From: Micromonospora yangpuensis
Lineage (GTDB): Bacteria; Actinomycetota; Actinomycetes; Mycobacteriales; Micromonosporaceae
Length of the DNA stretch: 64,000 bases
Direction of reading: 5' to 3'
Assembly: GCF_900091615.1 (NCBI RefSeq)
Contig: NZ_FMIA01000002.1
Coordinates: forward strand, 1,860,001 to 1,924,000
Shown: positions 19,632 through 29,235 of the stretch, in pieces
Layout: every line of letters starts with the position of its first letter
Numbering within the stretch: the stretch's first letter is position 1
Made by a program: the position numbers and the translations under genes
The notes under the pieces: generated by a model
Databases searched by the model: none
Seen by the model: the letters and a program-made list of their open reading frames with translations, nothing else
Told to the model about the DNA's origin: nothing

Positions 19632-20714
19632 ATGGCTCTGCATGTGCGCGGTGTGCTCCTGCCCGACGACGAGGTCCGGGACATCTGGCTGGTCGGTGAC
19701 CGGGTCACCTTCGAACCACAGCCCGGCGCGGAGACGATCGTCGACCGGGGGTTCGTCCTGCCCGGTCTGGTCGACGCGCACTGCCACCTCGGCATCGCCC
19801 GGGGCGGCACCCCGATCACCTCGCTCGACCAGGCCCGCGCGCTGGGCCGGACCGACCGGGACGCCGGGGTGCTGGCGATCCGGGACGCCGGTTCGCCGTA
19901 CCCGTACCCGGAACTCGACGACGACCCGGAGTTGCCGCGCCTGGTCCGCGCGGGCCGGCACATCGCCCCGCCCCGGCGCTACCTGCGCGACATCGGCATC
20001 GAGGTGGACGCGGCGCAGGTCGCCGCGACCGTGGCCGAGCAGGCCCGGGCCGGCAACGGCTGGGTCAAGCTGGTCGGCGACTGGATCGACCGGGGCATCG
20101 GCGACCTCGCTCCGGCCTGGGACGCCGCCACGATGACCGCGGCCGTGGCGGCCGCGCACGCCGCCGGGGTACGCGCCGCGGTGCACACCTTCTCCGAGTC
20201 GGCCGTCGAGATCATGGTGCGGGCCGGGGTCGACTCGGTCGAGCACGGCACCGGGCTGAGCCTGGACGTGATCGACGAGATGGCCCGCCGGGGTACCGCG
20301 CTGATCCCCACCATGATCAACATCCGGACCTTCGGCGGGATCGCCGACACCGCCCGCCCCAAGTTCCCCGGGTACGCCGACCACATGATCGCCCTGCGGG
20401 ACCGCTTCCCCGAGGTCGTCCGGGCCGCCCACGAGGCCGGGGTGCCGATCTACGTGGGCACCGACGCCGGCGGTGGCATCGACCACGGGCTGGCCGCCGA
20501 GGAGATGCTCCTGCTGCACGAGCAGGCCGGAATGCCCGTACCCGAGGTGTTGGCCGCCGCCTCCTGGCGGGCCCGGCAGTGGCTCGGCCTGCCCGGCCTG
20601 GTCGAGGGTGGCCTGGCCGACCTGGTCGTCTACCCGGACGACCCCCGACGGGACCTGCGGGTCGTCCGCGCCCCCTCCCACCTCGTCCTGCGGGGTCGCC
20701 CCCGGCGGCCCTGA
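19632..20714 (+). CDS. Amidohydrolase-family metal-dependent hydrolase
   Basis: This 360-residue TIM-barrel enzyme has a small β-sandwich made by both ends. Metal ligands are visible: DAHCHLG (His50, His52), a lysine in GWVKLVGDW that could be carboxylated, HTFSES, VEHGTGL and GTDAGGG. The pattern is that of the imidazolonepropionase/prolidase-like group of amidohydrolases, whose substrates are cyclic amides or dipeptides; the actual substrate is unknown. The ATG at 19632 was preferred over a GTG at 19626 because GGTAGGA is then 8 bases upstream. It follows the Uma2 gene by 18 bases. Confidence 0.82.
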   Translation: MALHVRGVLLPDDEVRDIWLVGDRVTFEPQPGAETIVDRGFVLPGLVDAHCHLGIARGGTPITSLDQARALGRTDRDAGVLAIRDAGSPYPYPELDDDPELPRLVRAGRHIAPPRRYLRDIGIEVDAAQVAATVAEQARAGNGWVKLVGDWIDRGIGDLAPAWDAATMTAAVAAAHAAGVRAAVHTFSESAVEIMVRAGVDSVEHGTGLSLDVIDEMARRGTALIPTMINIRTFGGIADTARPKFPGYADHMIALRDRFPEVVRAAHEAGVPIYVGTDAGGGIDHGLAAEEMLLLHEQAGMPVPEVLAAASWRARQWLGLPGLVEGGLADLVVYPDDPRRDLRVVRAPSHLVLRGRPRRP

Positions 20715-20882
20715 CCGGTCGCCGCGCCGGGTCGCCGCTGACCGGTCGCCCCTGGCCGGTCGTGGCGGCGGTTTCCCGGAGGTGGCGGGGTCGTGGCGAC
20801 GGAAGGCCACGACAGCCAGGAAACCGTCGCATCGGGCTCCCGGGCGCGGGTCCGGGGTGGGTCCCGCATAGGATGTGCGGTC

Positions 20883-22289
20883 ATGGCTCGCGTGCTCACT
20901 CCCCGTGCGGAGGACTTTCCCCGCTGGTACCAGGATCTGATCGCCAAGGCGAAGCTGGCCGACAACGGCCCGGTGCGCGGAACGATGGTGATCCGACCGG
21001 CCGGCTACGCCATCTGGGAGCGGATGCAGGCCGAGATGGACGCCCGGATCAAGGCGGCCGGCGCGGAGAACGCGTACTTCCCGCTGTTCATTCCGGAGAG
21101 CTACCTCAAGCGGGAGGCCCAGCACGTCGAGGGCTTCTCGCCGGAGCTGGCCGTGGTCACCCACGGTGGCGGCAAGCAGCTGGCTGAGCCGGTCGTGGTC
21201 CGCCCCACCAGCGAGACGGTGATCGGCGAGTTCATGGCCAAGTGGGTCGACTCGTACCGGGATCTGCCGTTGCTGCTCAACCAGTGGGCGAACGTGGTCC
21301 GCTGGGAGCTGCGGCCCCGGATCTTCCTGCGTACCAGCGAGTTCCTCTGGCAGGAGGGGCACACCGCGCACGCCACCGAGGCCGACGCCCGCGCCTACGC
21401 GCGCAAGATCCTGCATGAGGCGTACGAGGACCTGATGGCGACCGTGCTGGGCATCCCGGTGCTGGTCGGCCTCAAGACCGCCCGGGAGCGGTTCGCCGGT
21501 GCCACCGCCACGTACACCTGCGAAGGCATGATGGGCGACGGCAAGGCGTTGCAGCTCGGCACCAGCCACGAGCTGGGGCAGAACTTCGCCAAGGCCTTCG
21601 ACATCAGCTACTCCTCGGCCGAGGGCGGCCGGGAGCACGCCTGGACCACCTCCTGGGGCACCTCGACCCGGATGCTCGGCGGTCTGATCATGTGCCACGG
21701 CGACGACAACGGGCTCCGGGTGCCGCCGAGGCTGGCCCCGATCCAGGCGTACGTGATGGTGGTCAAGGACGGCGAGGGGGTCGGCGAGGCCGCGACCGGG
21801 CTGCGCGACGCGCTGCGTGACGCGGGGGTCCGGGTCGCGCTCGACGACCGGACCGACACCGCCTTCGGCCGCCGGGCCGTCGACGCCGAACTGCGCGGCT
21901 ACCCGGTACGCGTCGAGGTCGGCCCCCGCGACCTGGCCGCCGGCAACGCGGTCGTGGTGCGCCGTACCGACGGGTCGAAGTCCCCGACCGCGGTGGCCGA
22001 CGTGGTCGGCGCGGTGCGCGCGGCGCTGGAAGCCGACCAGCAGGCGCTCTACGACCAGGCGCTGGCCCACCGGGAGTCGCGCACCGTCGAGGTGGCCACC
22101 CTCGCCGAGGCGATCGAGGCGGCGGCCACCGGGTGGGCCCGGGTGCCCTGGTCGGCGGTGGGCGTGGCGGGGGAGACCGAGGCCAACGCCCAGGGCGTCA
22201 CGGTCCGCTGCCTGCTGCGCGCCGACGGCTCCGTCCCCGACTCCGAGGACGAGCCGGACCTGCAGGCCATCCTCGCCCGCGCCTACTAG
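20883..22289 (+). CDS. proS: Prolyl-tRNA synthetase, archaeal/eukaryotic type
   Basis: This class II aminoacyl-tRNA synthetase has 468 residues. It contains the motif 2 region RWELRPRIFLRTSEFLWQEGHTAH and lacks the large editing insertion of the usual bacterial ProRS, so it is the short archaeal/eukaryotic-like form. It ends LQAILARAY; a C-terminal tyrosine is typical of that form and reaches the active site. The anticodon-binding domain starts near residue 280. The ATG at 20883 (MARVLTPRAEDF) was chosen; a GTG frame from 20793 adds unrelated residues. An interspersed repeat follows the stop. Confidence 0.95.
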   Translation: MARVLTPRAEDFPRWYQDLIAKAKLADNGPVRGTMVIRPAGYAIWERMQAEMDARIKAAGAENAYFPLFIPESYLKREAQHVEGFSPELAVVTHGGGKQLAEPVVVRPTSETVIGEFMAKWVDSYRDLPLLLNQWANVVRWELRPRIFLRTSEFLWQEGHTAHATEADARAYARKILHEAYEDLMATVLGIPVLVGLKTARERFAGATATYTCEGMMGDGKALQLGTSHELGQNFAKAFDISYSSAEGGREHAWTTSWGTSTRMLGGLIMCHGDDNGLRVPPRLAPIQAYVMVVKDGEGVGEAATGLRDALRDAGVRVALDDRTDTAFGRRAVDAELRGYPVRVEVGPRDLAAGNAVVVRRTDGSKSPTAVADVVGAVRAALEADQQALYDQALAHRESRTVEVATLAEAIEAAATGWARVPWSAVGVAGETEANAQGVTVRCLLRADGSVPDSEDEPDLQAILARAY

Positions 22290-22290
22290 A

Positions 22291-22350
22291 GGTGTAAGGA
22301 AGGGCCCCCTGTTAACGCTTTCTGTATAGGAAGGGCCCCCTCCTAACGCT
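22291..22350 (+). repeat. Interspersed repeat, copy C
   Basis: GGTGTAAGGAAGGGCCCC then CTGTTAACGCTTTCTG, TATAGGAAGGGCCCCC and TCCTAACGCT. This is the clearest two-unit copy, with both halves carrying AAGGGCCCCC and TAACGC. It begins 2 bases after the proS stop. Confidence 0.87.
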
Positions 22351-22415
22351 CCAGCGCCGGTCCGGCGTGGCCGGCGTGACGACGGGGAGATCCACGCGAC
22401 ACCGGGAGGATCAAC

Positions 22416-23063
22416 GTGCGCTTCGAGCCGGGGCGGCTGATCGTGCACCGGAACGTACGGCAGGGCCGGATCGGCTGGGTGCGGACGGCCCGGGTGGTCA
22501 GCGACGACGACCGGGGGCTGCTGATCTTCGTACCCCGGAACGCCCCGGTGGCCAGCGAGGTGACCGCCGACGGACGGGGCATGCGGACGATGCCCTTCGC
22601 CGAGTGGATCACGTCGTCCTACCGGCTCAAGCGGGGTCGCTGGCAGGGGCCACCCCTGCTGAAGTTCCTGCCGGTCGGGGCGGCGCACTCGGTGTGGTGG
22701 TTCCAGGACGACCAGGGCCAGTTCGCCAACTGGTACGTGAACCTGGAGGAACCGGGCGTCCGGTGGGACGACGGGACCCTGGCCGGCGTGGACATCGTCG
22801 ACCAGGACCTGGACGTGGTGGTGCATCCCGACCGCAGCTGGCAGTGGAAGGACGAGGAGGAGTTCGCCGAGCGGCTCGCCCTCGCCGAGCACTACTGGGT
22901 CCCCGACGAGCAGGCGGTACGCGCCGAGGGGCGACGGGTGGCCGCGATGGCGGAGGCGGGCGAGTTCCCGTTCGACGGCACCTGGTGCGACCTCACCCCA
23001 CCGACCGACCGGAGTATGCCGGACGAGCTGCCGCCCGGTTGGGACCGCCCTCCGGCACGCTGA
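22416..23063 (+). CDS. DUF402-domain protein
   Basis: This 215-residue soluble protein matches the DUF402 fold. The core runs from [13 protein letters not shown] through [20 protein letters not shown] to [22 protein letters not shown], with the acidic metal/phosphate-binding residues (YVN, D-x-D-x-D, K-DEEEF) of the family. Characterised members hydrolyse phosphonate-linked or nucleoside diphosphates (FomD-like). Here the substrate is unknown. The GTG at 22416 has GGAGG 6 bases upstream. It ends about 240 bases before rpsP; that gap holds a likely rpsP promoter region and no gene. Confidence 0.82.
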   Translation: MRFEPGRLIVHRNVRQGRIGWVRTARVVSDDDRGLLIFVPRNAPVASEVTADGRGMRTMPFAEWITSSYRLKRGRWQGPPLLKFLPVGAAHSVWWFQDDQGQFANWYVNLEEPGVRWDDGTLAGVDIVDQDLDVVVHPDRSWQWKDEEEFAERLALAEHYWVPDEQAVRAEGRRVAAMAEAGEFPFDGTWCDLTPPTDRSMPDELPPGWDRPPAR

Positions 23064-23304
23064 GCGTGTTCCTCGTCACCGCCGTCGCCCGGCGAGGGCG
23101 GGTCGGGGTGGGTCCGGTGCGCGGGATCGGCGTCGGGTCTGGCAGAATGGGACGCTGGTATCCGACGGGTGTTCGGCGCCCTCTACCCCGGGCACCTGGT
23201 CAGTCCACCGAGCAGTCTCCGGCCCAACCCCACTGTGCCGGTCGGCTCTCACCCGTGCACCGCCCGTTCGGGCCGGTGAGAATCGCAACAGGAGCGAAAC
23301 AACT

Positions 23305-23784
23305 GTGGCCGTAAAGATCCGGCTCCTGCGGATGGGCAAGATCCGCAACCCGCAGTACCGCATCGTGATCGCCGACTCGCGCACCAAGCGCGACGGCCGG
23401 GCGATCGAGTTCGTCGGGATCTACCAGCCGAAGGAAGACCCTTCGGTGATCGAGGTCAAGTCGGACCGGGTCCAGTACTGGCTCTCCGTCGGCGCGCAGC
23501 CGAGCGAGGCCGTCCAGCGTCTGCTGGAGCTGACCGGTGACTGGCAGCAGTTCAAGGGCCTGCCGGCTCCGCCGCCGCTGAAGGTCGCCGCCGAGCGCGC
23601 CGACCGCAAGGCGGCCTACGAGGCCGAGGCGAAGGCCGCGGCCGGGATCGCCGACACCCCGACCAAGCCGGCGAAGAAGGCCAAGGCCGAGACGCCCAAG
23701 GCCGAGACCCCGAAGGCCGAGACCCCGGCCGAGGCGCCGAAGGCCGAGGAGCAGTCCGGTACGACCTCCGGCGAGCAGGGCTGA
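23305..23784 (+). CDS. rpsP: 30S ribosomal protein S16
   Basis: The first 80 residues are a standard S16 ([24 protein letters not shown]). The total of 159 is about twice the usual length because of an Ala/Lys/Glu-rich tail with a KAETP repeat, found in other actinomycetes and expected to be unstructured. The GTG at 23305 follows CAGGAG. It starts the rpsP–KH–rimM–trmD–rplS group; the KH gene begins 1 base after its stop, so they are cotranscribed. Confidence 0.97.
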   Translation: MAVKIRLLRMGKIRNPQYRIVIADSRTKRDGRAIEFVGIYQPKEDPSVIEVKSDRVQYWLSVGAQPSEAVQRLLELTGDWQQFKGLPAPPPLKVAAERADRKAAYEAEAKAAAGIADTPTKPAKKAKAETPKAETPKAETPAEAPKAEEQSGTTSGEQG

Positions 23785-23785
23785 C

Positions 23786-24019
23786 GTGGCTCTGCGTCCG
23801 GCGCTTGAGCACCTGGTCAAGGGCATCGTCGACCATCCCGACGACGTACGGGTCCGGATGGTCGACTCCCGTCGGGGTAAGCGGCTCGAAGTCCGCGTAC
23901 ACCCGGAGGACCTGGGCACGGTGATCGGCCGCTCCGGCCGAACCGCCAAGGCGCTGCGCCAGGTGATCGGTTCCATCGGCGGGCGCGGGGTACGCGTCGA
24001 CATCGTCGACTCGTACTGA
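23786..24019 (+). CDS. khpA: KH-domain RNA-binding protein (KhpA/YlqC family)
   Basis: This 77-residue single KH domain has the RNA-contacting GxxG loop in VIGRSGRTAKALRQ. Such proteins pair with KhpB in Gram-positives and affect RNA stability and cell-length control. A gene between rpsP and rimM is the standard place for it. The GTG start at 23786 follows the rpsP stop at once, and its TGA overlaps the rimM ATG by one base, a sign of tight translational coupling. Confidence 0.93.
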   Translation: MALRPALEHLVKGIVDHPDDVRVRMVDSRRGKRLEVRVHPEDLGTVIGRSGRTAKALRQVIGSIGGRGVRVDIVDSY

Positions 24020-24621
24020 TGCAGCTCATCGTCGGCAGGATCGGCAAGCCGCACGGCATTCGCGGTGAGGTCACCGTGGAGGTGCGCACCGACGAACCCG
24101 AGGCACGCTTCGCTCCCGGATCGGTGCTGGTCACCGAGCCGGGAGCGGCGCCGCGGTCGGGTTCCGCCGCCACGCCGTCGGGTTCCGCCGGGGCGGAGGT
24201 CGACTCGGTGCCGCCGGTCGGGCCCGAGCCGTACCGGGTACCCGAGCGGTTGACCGTCACCGCGGCCCGCTGGCACCAGAGCCGACTGCTGGTCTGCTTC
24301 GCCGACGTGGCCGACCGCAACGTCGCCGAGGCGCTGCGCGGCACGCTGCTCGCCGTGGACAGCGCCGAGGTCGCCGCGCCGGCGGACCCGGAGGAGTTCC
24401 ACGACCACCAACTCGTCGGGCTCGCCGTGGTCAGCACGACCGGTGAAAGCATCGGCGAGGTGACCCGGATCGACCACGCGCCCGCCTCCGACCTGCTGGT
24501 GGTGCGGCGACCCGAAGGGCGTACCGCGTTGGTCCCCTTCGTCCGCGCGATCGTGCCGGAGGTCGACCTCGCCGGTGGACGCGTCGTGGTCGACCCGCCG
24601 GCCGGCCTGCTCGACCTCTGA
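24019..24621 (+). CDS. rimM: Ribosome maturation factor RimM
   Basis: This 200-residue protein assists assembly of the 30S head and binds S19. The N-terminal RimM barrel starts [14 protein letters not shown]; the C-terminal PRC-barrel part includes [11 protein letters not shown] and [14 protein letters not shown]. Residues about 41–72 are an extra Ala/Ser/Pro-rich loop not found in the E. coli protein. The ATG at 24019 overlaps the stop of the KH gene. trmD follows after 20 bases. Confidence 0.95.
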   Translation: MQLIVGRIGKPHGIRGEVTVEVRTDEPEARFAPGSVLVTEPGAAPRSGSAATPSGSAGAEVDSVPPVGPEPYRVPERLTVTAARWHQSRLLVCFADVADRNVAEALRGTLLAVDSAEVAAPADPEEFHDHQLVGLAVVSTTGESIGEVTRIDHAPASDLLVVRRPEGRTALVPFVRAIVPEVDLAGGRVVVDPPAGLLDL

Positions 24622-24641
24622 CGGAGCGGGAGCCACCCCCC

Positions 24642-25430
24642 ATGCGTGTCGACATCGTGTCGATCTTTCCGGAGTACTTCACCCCGCTGGACCTCTCGCT
24701 GATCGGCAAGGCCCAGGCCAACGGCACGCTGCGGCTGGCCGTACACGACCTGCGGACCTGGACCCACGACGTGCACCGCACGGTCGACGACACACCGTAC
24801 GGCGGCGGCCCCGGCATGGTGATGCGACCGGAGCCGTGGGGTGCGGCGTTCGACTCGCTGGCCCCGGACGAGCTGACGCCGGACGGGGTCACGTTGCCCC
24901 GGCTGCTGGTTCCCGCGCCGACGGGTGTCCCGTTCGACCAGGCGCTCGCCCAGGAGCTGGCCGGTGAGTCGCACCTGCTCTTCGCCTGCGGCCGGTACGA
25001 GGGCATCGACCAGCGGGTGCTCGACCACGCGGCCACCCGGATGCGGGTCACCGAGGTCTCCCTCGGCGACTACGTGCTCTTCGGCGGCGAGGTGGCGGTG
25101 CTGGTGATCCTGGAGGCGGTCACCCGGCTGCTGCCCGGGGTGCTCGGCAACGCCGGTTCCCTGGACGAGGAGTCGCACGCCCACGGCCTGCTGGAGGGCC
25201 CGGTCTACACCAAGCCGCCGAGCTGGCGGGGCCTCGACGTGCCGGAGGTGCTCCGCTCGGGCGACCACGGCCGGATCGCCCGCTGGCGGCGGGACGAGGC
25301 GCTGCTGCGTACCGCCGGCCGTCGCCCCGACCTGCTGGCCGCCCTGGCACCGGAGAGCCTGGACCGCCTCGACCGCGCGGCCCTGCGCCGGGGTGGGTTC
25401 CCGTCGCCGGACGCGGATGTGGCAGAGTAG
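24642..25430 (+). CDS. trmD: tRNA (guanine-N1)-methyltransferase TrmD
   Basis: This 262-residue SPOUT enzyme uses S-adenosylmethionine to make m1G37 in tRNAs, which prevents frameshifting. Seen are [13 protein letters not shown] at the start, [20 protein letters not shown] and the trefoil-knot segment [17 protein letters not shown], which holds the cofactor. The length matches the family. It is the fourth gene of the rpsP group, and rplS follows after a leader with a small hairpin. Confidence 0.97.
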   Translation: MRVDIVSIFPEYFTPLDLSLIGKAQANGTLRLAVHDLRTWTHDVHRTVDDTPYGGGPGMVMRPEPWGAAFDSLAPDELTPDGVTLPRLLVPAPTGVPFDQALAQELAGESHLLFACGRYEGIDQRVLDHAATRMRVTEVSLGDYVLFGGEVAVLVILEAVTRLLPGVLGNAGSLDEESHAHGLLEGPVYTKPPSWRGLDVPEVLRSGDHGRIARWRRDEALLRTAGRRPDLLAALAPESLDRLDRAALRRGGFPSPDADVAE

Positions 25431-25528
25431 AAGGGTTGCCGCAGTCGACCGCGCCGCGGACGGCTGCGAGGATCACCGACCGGGGTCAGCTCCACCGGCC
25501 GCGACCCGGGGATCAGAATCACCCATTC

Positions 25529-25549
25529 GCGCATCGATTGACGATGCGC
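25529..25549 (+). promoter_or_regulatory. Leader hairpin before rplS
   Basis: GCGCATCG (25529–25536) and CGATGCGC (25542–25549) form an 8-bp perfect stem with loop ATTGA, 23 bases before the rplS start. It may be part of an L19 leader or a processing site between trmD and rplS. Confidence 0.5.
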
Positions 25550-25572
25550 CGTGAGCCTCACGAGGTTGTGCG

Positions 25573-25929
25573 ATGAACATCCTGGACGCCCTTGACGCCC
25601 AGTCGAAGCGGACCGACCTGCCCGAGTTCCGTGCCGGTGACACCGTGAAGGTGCACGCGCGGGTGGTCGAGGGCAACCGGTCCCGGGTCCAGATCTTCCA
25701 GGGCGTGGTCATCCGTCGTCAGGGTGACGGCCTGCGCGAGACCTTCTCGGTCCGCAAGGTCAGCTTCGGCGTCGGCGTCGAGCGGACCTACCCGATCAAC
25801 AGCCCGGCGATCGACCGGATCGAGATCGTCACCCGGGGCGCGGTCCGCCGGGCCAAGCTCTACTACCTGCGCGAGCTGCGCGGCAAGAAGGCCAAGATCA
25901 AGGAGCGTCGCGAGAAGCTGCCGAGCTGA
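25573..25929 (+). CDS. rplS: 50S ribosomal protein L19
   Basis: This 118-residue L19 sits at the 30S–50S interface. The sequence is typical: [48 protein letters not shown] and a basic C-terminus ending in KIKERREK. The ATG at 25573 is clear. Two signal peptidase genes follow, the order also seen in Streptomyces. The gap 25930–26110 holds no gene. Confidence 0.97.
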   Translation: MNILDALDAQSKRTDLPEFRAGDTVKVHARVVEGNRSRVQIFQGVVIRRQGDGLRETFSVRKVSFGVGVERTYPINSPAIDRIEIVTRGAVRRAKLYYLRELRGKKAKIKERREKLPS

Positions 25930-26110
25930 CCACTACCGGCCGCCACGCCGCCTGAGCTGCGCGTGTGTCGCATCGACCGGAGCGCACTACCCTGGTCGGT
26001 ACGGGCGCAGGCGGGCAGCGACGTCGCGACGAACGATGTCCACCACCGCCCGTGGGGCCTTGTGAGAGGCTCCCGGGCGGTGGTGACGTTTATGCGGACC
26101 GGGGAGTGGC

Positions 26111-26995
26111 GTGGTGCGGACGCTTGACGAGGGCGACACAGTCGATCCGTGGCGGCGCAGGTCCCGGCGTACCCGGCGGCAGATGCCGCTCTGGCAGGAG
26201 CTGCCGCTGCTGCTGATCGTGGCCTTCTGCCTGGCCGTGCTGATCCGGACGTTCCTGCTGCAGGCGTTCTTCATCCCCTCCGGGTCGATGGAGGACACCC
26301 TGCTCGTCAACGACCGGGTGCTGGTCAACAAGGTCGTCTACGACACCCGCGACCCGCAGCGCGGCGAGGTGGTGGTGTTCCGGGGCACCGACCGGTGGGT
26401 TCCGCAGGTGGAGTCGGGGCCCGCGCCGGGGCTGGCCGAAAGGTTCGGCCGTACCGTCGGCGACCTGATCGGGTACGGCCGCCCCGGTGAGAAGGACTTC
26501 ATCAAGCGGGTCATCGGCCTTCCCGGTGACCGGGTGCAGTGCTGCGACGAACAGGGTCGGGTCACCGTCAACGGGGTGCCGCTGGACGAGTCGTACGTGC
26601 TGCGCGACTCCCCGCTGGACCTCCCGCCGAACCCGCAGGAGTGCCGCTCCCGCCGCTTCGACGAGGTGGTGGTCCCACCGGGGCAGATCTTCGTGCTCGG
26701 TGACCACCGGCTGGTCTCGCAGGACGCCCGCTGCCAGGGGCCGGTGCCGATCGACAACGTGGTGGGGCGGGCTTTCATGGTTGTCTGGCCGTCCGACCGG
26801 TGGGCCTCGTTGTCGATCCCGGACACCTTCGTCGGGATCTCCAGCCCGGCGGCGGTCTCCGGTGACGTGCCCGCCCCGATCCGAACCACTACCGGTGGAG
26901 GTGTCGTGCTGCTCGTCCCGATCGCGACCGTGGCATCCGTTCTTGCGCGTTCCAGAAGGTCGTTGCACGCCCGGCGACGTAGGCTCCTCCCGTGA
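26111..26995 (+). CDS. lepB: Signal peptidase I (first of two)
   Basis: This type I signal peptidase of 294 residues cleaves Sec and Tat signal peptides outside the membrane. A basic N-terminus precedes a helix at about 30–50, then the catalytic serine in PSGSMEDTL (Ser59) and general base in FIKRVIGLPGD (Lys132). Late box FVLGDHRLVSQDAR is present. A second hydrophobic segment near 260–275 suggests a C-terminal anchor, as in Streptomyces SipX/Y/Z. The start is one of two adjacent GTG codons. Its TGA overlaps the GTG of the next peptidase (GTGA). Confidence 0.95.
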   Translation: MVRTLDEGDTVDPWRRRSRRTRRQMPLWQELPLLLIVAFCLAVLIRTFLLQAFFIPSGSMEDTLLVNDRVLVNKVVYDTRDPQRGEVVVFRGTDRWVPQVESGPAPGLAERFGRTVGDLIGYGRPGEKDFIKRVIGLPGDRVQCCDEQGRVTVNGVPLDESYVLRDSPLDLPPNPQECRSRRFDEVVVPPGQIFVLGDHRLVSQDARCQGPVPIDNVVGRAFMVVWPSDRWASLSIPDTFVGISSPAAVSGDVPAPIRTTTGGGVVLLVPIATVASVLARSRRSLHARRRRLLP

Positions 26996-27627
26996 TTGAC
27001 GAGCAGACCGACAAGCCCCGTAGTTCGTTCTGGAAGGAACTGCCCATCCTGCTGGGGGTGGCGGTTCTGGTCGCGGTGCTGGTACGCGCCTTCGTGCTGC
27101 AGACCTTCTTCATCCCCTCCCCGTCGATGGAGAACACTCTCAAGATCGACGACCGGGTGTTGGTGAACAAGCTGGTCTACCACTTCCGCTCGCCGCACCG
27201 GGGTGAGGTGATCGTGTTCAAGGCACCCACCGAGTGGAGCGGCAACCCCGACGGCGAGGACTTCATCAAGCGGGTGATCGCCGTCGGCGGTGACCGGTTG
27301 GTCTGCTGCGATCCGCAGGAGCGTCTGATCATCAACGGCATGGCGATCGACGAGCCGTACATCTACTCCGCCGACGGCCGGCGGGACCGCCCGGCCGACC
27401 AGGAGTTCGACATCACCGTGCCGGCCGGCCGGCTCTGGGTGATGGGTGACCACCGGGAGGCCTCCGGTGACTCGTTGGAGCACTGGCAGCAGTCGGGCCA
27501 GGACATCAACGCCGCCACGATCAGCGAGAGCGAGGTGGTGGGTCGGGCGTTCACCGTCTTCTGGCCGGTGGACCGGGCCACCCTGCTGACCGTGCCGGAG
27601 CCGTTCGAGGGCGTCCCCAACCCGTGA
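26992..27627 (+). CDS. lepB: Signal peptidase I (second of two)
   Basis: This second type I signal peptidase has 211 residues, an N-terminal helix (about 17–37), the catalytic PSPSMENTL (Ser45) and FIKRVIAVGGD (Lys93), and VMGDHREASGDS. It lacks the long loop and the C-terminal anchor of its neighbour, so the two are diverged paralogues and may prefer different preproteins. The GTG overlaps the upstream stop by 4 bases. rnhB follows after 115 bases. Confidence 0.95.
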   Translation: MIDEQTDKPRSSFWKELPILLGVAVLVAVLVRAFVLQTFFIPSPSMENTLKIDDRVLVNKLVYHFRSPHRGEVIVFKAPTEWSGNPDGEDFIKRVIAVGGDRLVCCDPQERLIINGMAIDEPYIYSADGRRDRPADQEFDITVPAGRLWVMGDHREASGDSLEHWQQSGQDINAATISESEVVGRAFTVFWPVDRATLLTVPEPFEGVPNP

Positions 27628-27742
27628 TCCCCCTCGGCTGACCGCCGGGCGGCATGGGCCTCGTCGGTCCCGTCTGGCAGTCTGGGACGGTGACCGTCTT
27701 CCCGCTTGTCGACGAGGGCTCACCGGCGCCGGGCGGTGCCCG

Positions 27743-28555
27743 GTGCTGACCCCGCCCCGCACGGTGGTGCGCCGCGAGGGTGGCCTCTACGCGCTGGAAT
27801 GGGCCCTGCAACGGCGCGGCTTCCGGCACGTCGCCGGTGCCGACGAGGCCGGTCGCGGTGCCTGCGCCGGGCCGCTGGTCGCCGCCGCCGCGATCCTGCC
27901 CGAGGGGCGGCGGGGCGAGATCGACGGGCTGGCCGACTCCAAGCTGCTCACCCCGGCCAGCCGGGAACGCGTCTACCGGCAGGTGGTGGACCGGGCCCTG
28001 GCGTACGCGGTGGTGGTGATCCCGGCCGAGGAGGTCGACGCGTTGGGGCTGCACGTGTGCAACCTGGCCGCCATGCGCCGGGCGCTCGCCTCGCTGACCG
28101 TCCGCCCCGAGTACGTGCTCAGCGACGGCTTCGGCGTCGACGGACTGGACGTACCCGGGTTGGCGGTCTGGAAGGGTGACCGGGTGGCCGCCTGCGTGGC
28201 CGCGGCCAGCGTGCTCGCCAAGGTCACCCGGGACCGGATCATGGTGGAGCTCGATGCCACGTTCCCCGGTTACGGCTTCGCCGAGCACAAGGGCTACAGC
28301 ACGGCCGAGCACACGGCGGCGCTGCGGGAGCTGGGCCCCTGCCGGGAGCACCGGTTCTCGTACGTCAATGTCGCCGCCGTCTCCGGTCGGGCCACCCGGC
28401 CGCCGCGAGCCAGGCGACCGGCAGGGAAAAGCCCGCACGAGCCGATGGAGCGTCCGGAGGCCTCAGGGGGTACCGTCGGCGTGGCGTTGGGCGAGCAGCC
28501 TCGACCTCCCGCGCCGGTGGGGGAAGATGTCGTCATGGAAGGCGGAGTGCGATGA
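27743..28555 (+). CDS. rnhB: Ribonuclease HII
   Basis: This enzyme cuts RNA in RNA/DNA hybrids and excises single ribonucleotides from DNA. The acidic active site is visible in GADEAGRGACAGPLVAAA, in LSDGFGVDG and in the AKVTRDRIM segment. The fold ends near residue 215 (EHRFSYVNVA); a further 50 Pro/Arg-rich residues are probably disordered. The GTG at 27743 was taken as start; no strong ribosome site is seen. The stop overlaps the next ATG (ATGA). Confidence 0.94.
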   Translation: MLTPPRTVVRREGGLYALEWALQRRGFRHVAGADEAGRGACAGPLVAAAAILPEGRRGEIDGLADSKLLTPASRERVYRQVVDRALAYAVVVIPAEEVDALGLHVCNLAAMRRALASLTVRPEYVLSDGFGVDGLDVPGLAVWKGDRVAACVAAASVLAKVTRDRIMVELDATFPGYGFAEHKGYSTAEHTAALRELGPCREHRFSYVNVAAVSGRATRPPRARRPAGKSPHEPMERPEASGGTVGVALGEQPRPPAPVGEDVVMEGGVR

Positions 28556-28875
28556 GCGCGGAAGATCTCGAGAAGTACGAGACCGAGATGGAGCTGCAGC
28601 TCTACCGGGAGTACCGCGACATTGTCCGCCAGTTCTCCTACGTGGTGGAGACCGAACGCCGGTTCTACCTGGCCAACCAGGTCGACCTGCACGTGCGCAA
28701 CTCCGACGGCGAGGTCTACTTCGAGGTCGAGATGCACGACGCCTGGGTCTGGGACATGTACCGTCCCGCCCGGTTCGTCAAGAACGTACGGGTGATGACG
28801 TTCAAGGACGTCAACGTCGAGGAGCTGGAGAAGCCCGACATCTCGCTGCCCGCCGACTCCGGCTTCGGCAGCTGA
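28552..28875 (+). CDS. DUF2469-family protein
   Basis: This 107-residue acidic protein (MSAEDLEKYETEMELQLYREYRD …) matches the actinobacterial DUF2469 family almost end to end. It is always found next to rnhB and its function is unknown. It has conserved aromatic and acidic residues (VVETERRFYLANQVDLHV, YFEVEMHDAWVWDMYRPARF) and no membrane segment. The ATG overlaps the rnhB stop, so it is translationally coupled. Confidence 0.9.
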   Translation: MSAEDLEKYETEMELQLYREYRDIVRQFSYVVETERRFYLANQVDLHVRNSDGEVYFEVEMHDAWVWDMYRPARFVKNVRVMTFKDVNVEELEKPDISLPADSGFGS

Positions 28876-28890
28876 CCCCACGCTGACCAC

Positions 28891-29005
28891 GCCGGCTGAT
28901 CCTCCGCCCGCCGGCTGGTCCTGCGCCGCCGGCTGATTCGGCGTGCCACCGGCTGGTCCTCCGTCCGCCGGTTGATTCGGCGTGTCGACGTCGGCGGCTG
29001 ATCCC
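28891..29005. repeat. Degenerate tandem repeat after the DUF2469 gene
   Basis: About six imperfect copies of GCCGGCTGATCCTCCGCC (variants with GGTCC and ATTCGG), roughly 18–22 bases each. They fill the first third of the 360-base gap 28876–29235. The rest of the gap shows no gene and presumably carries the promoter of the M23 peptidase. Confidence 0.7.
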
Positions 29006-29235
29006 CGCCCCGCCGAACGGATCGACCGCCGGCAGCGGCCGCGCCCCTGAACCAGGTCGTTGGCAGAGCCACCCTGGTCCACGCTGTCGCGTGGGGTCCT
29101 GACCGTCGGTGCGCCACCCCGACCGCCATAGCAGATCGACGGGGATCGCGGGCGGTTGTCCACAGCAGCGGCGTTGTCCACAACCGACGGCCGGCGGGGC
29201 TGCGTCGGAGCCGCGAAACCGGCAGGCTGCCCGAC

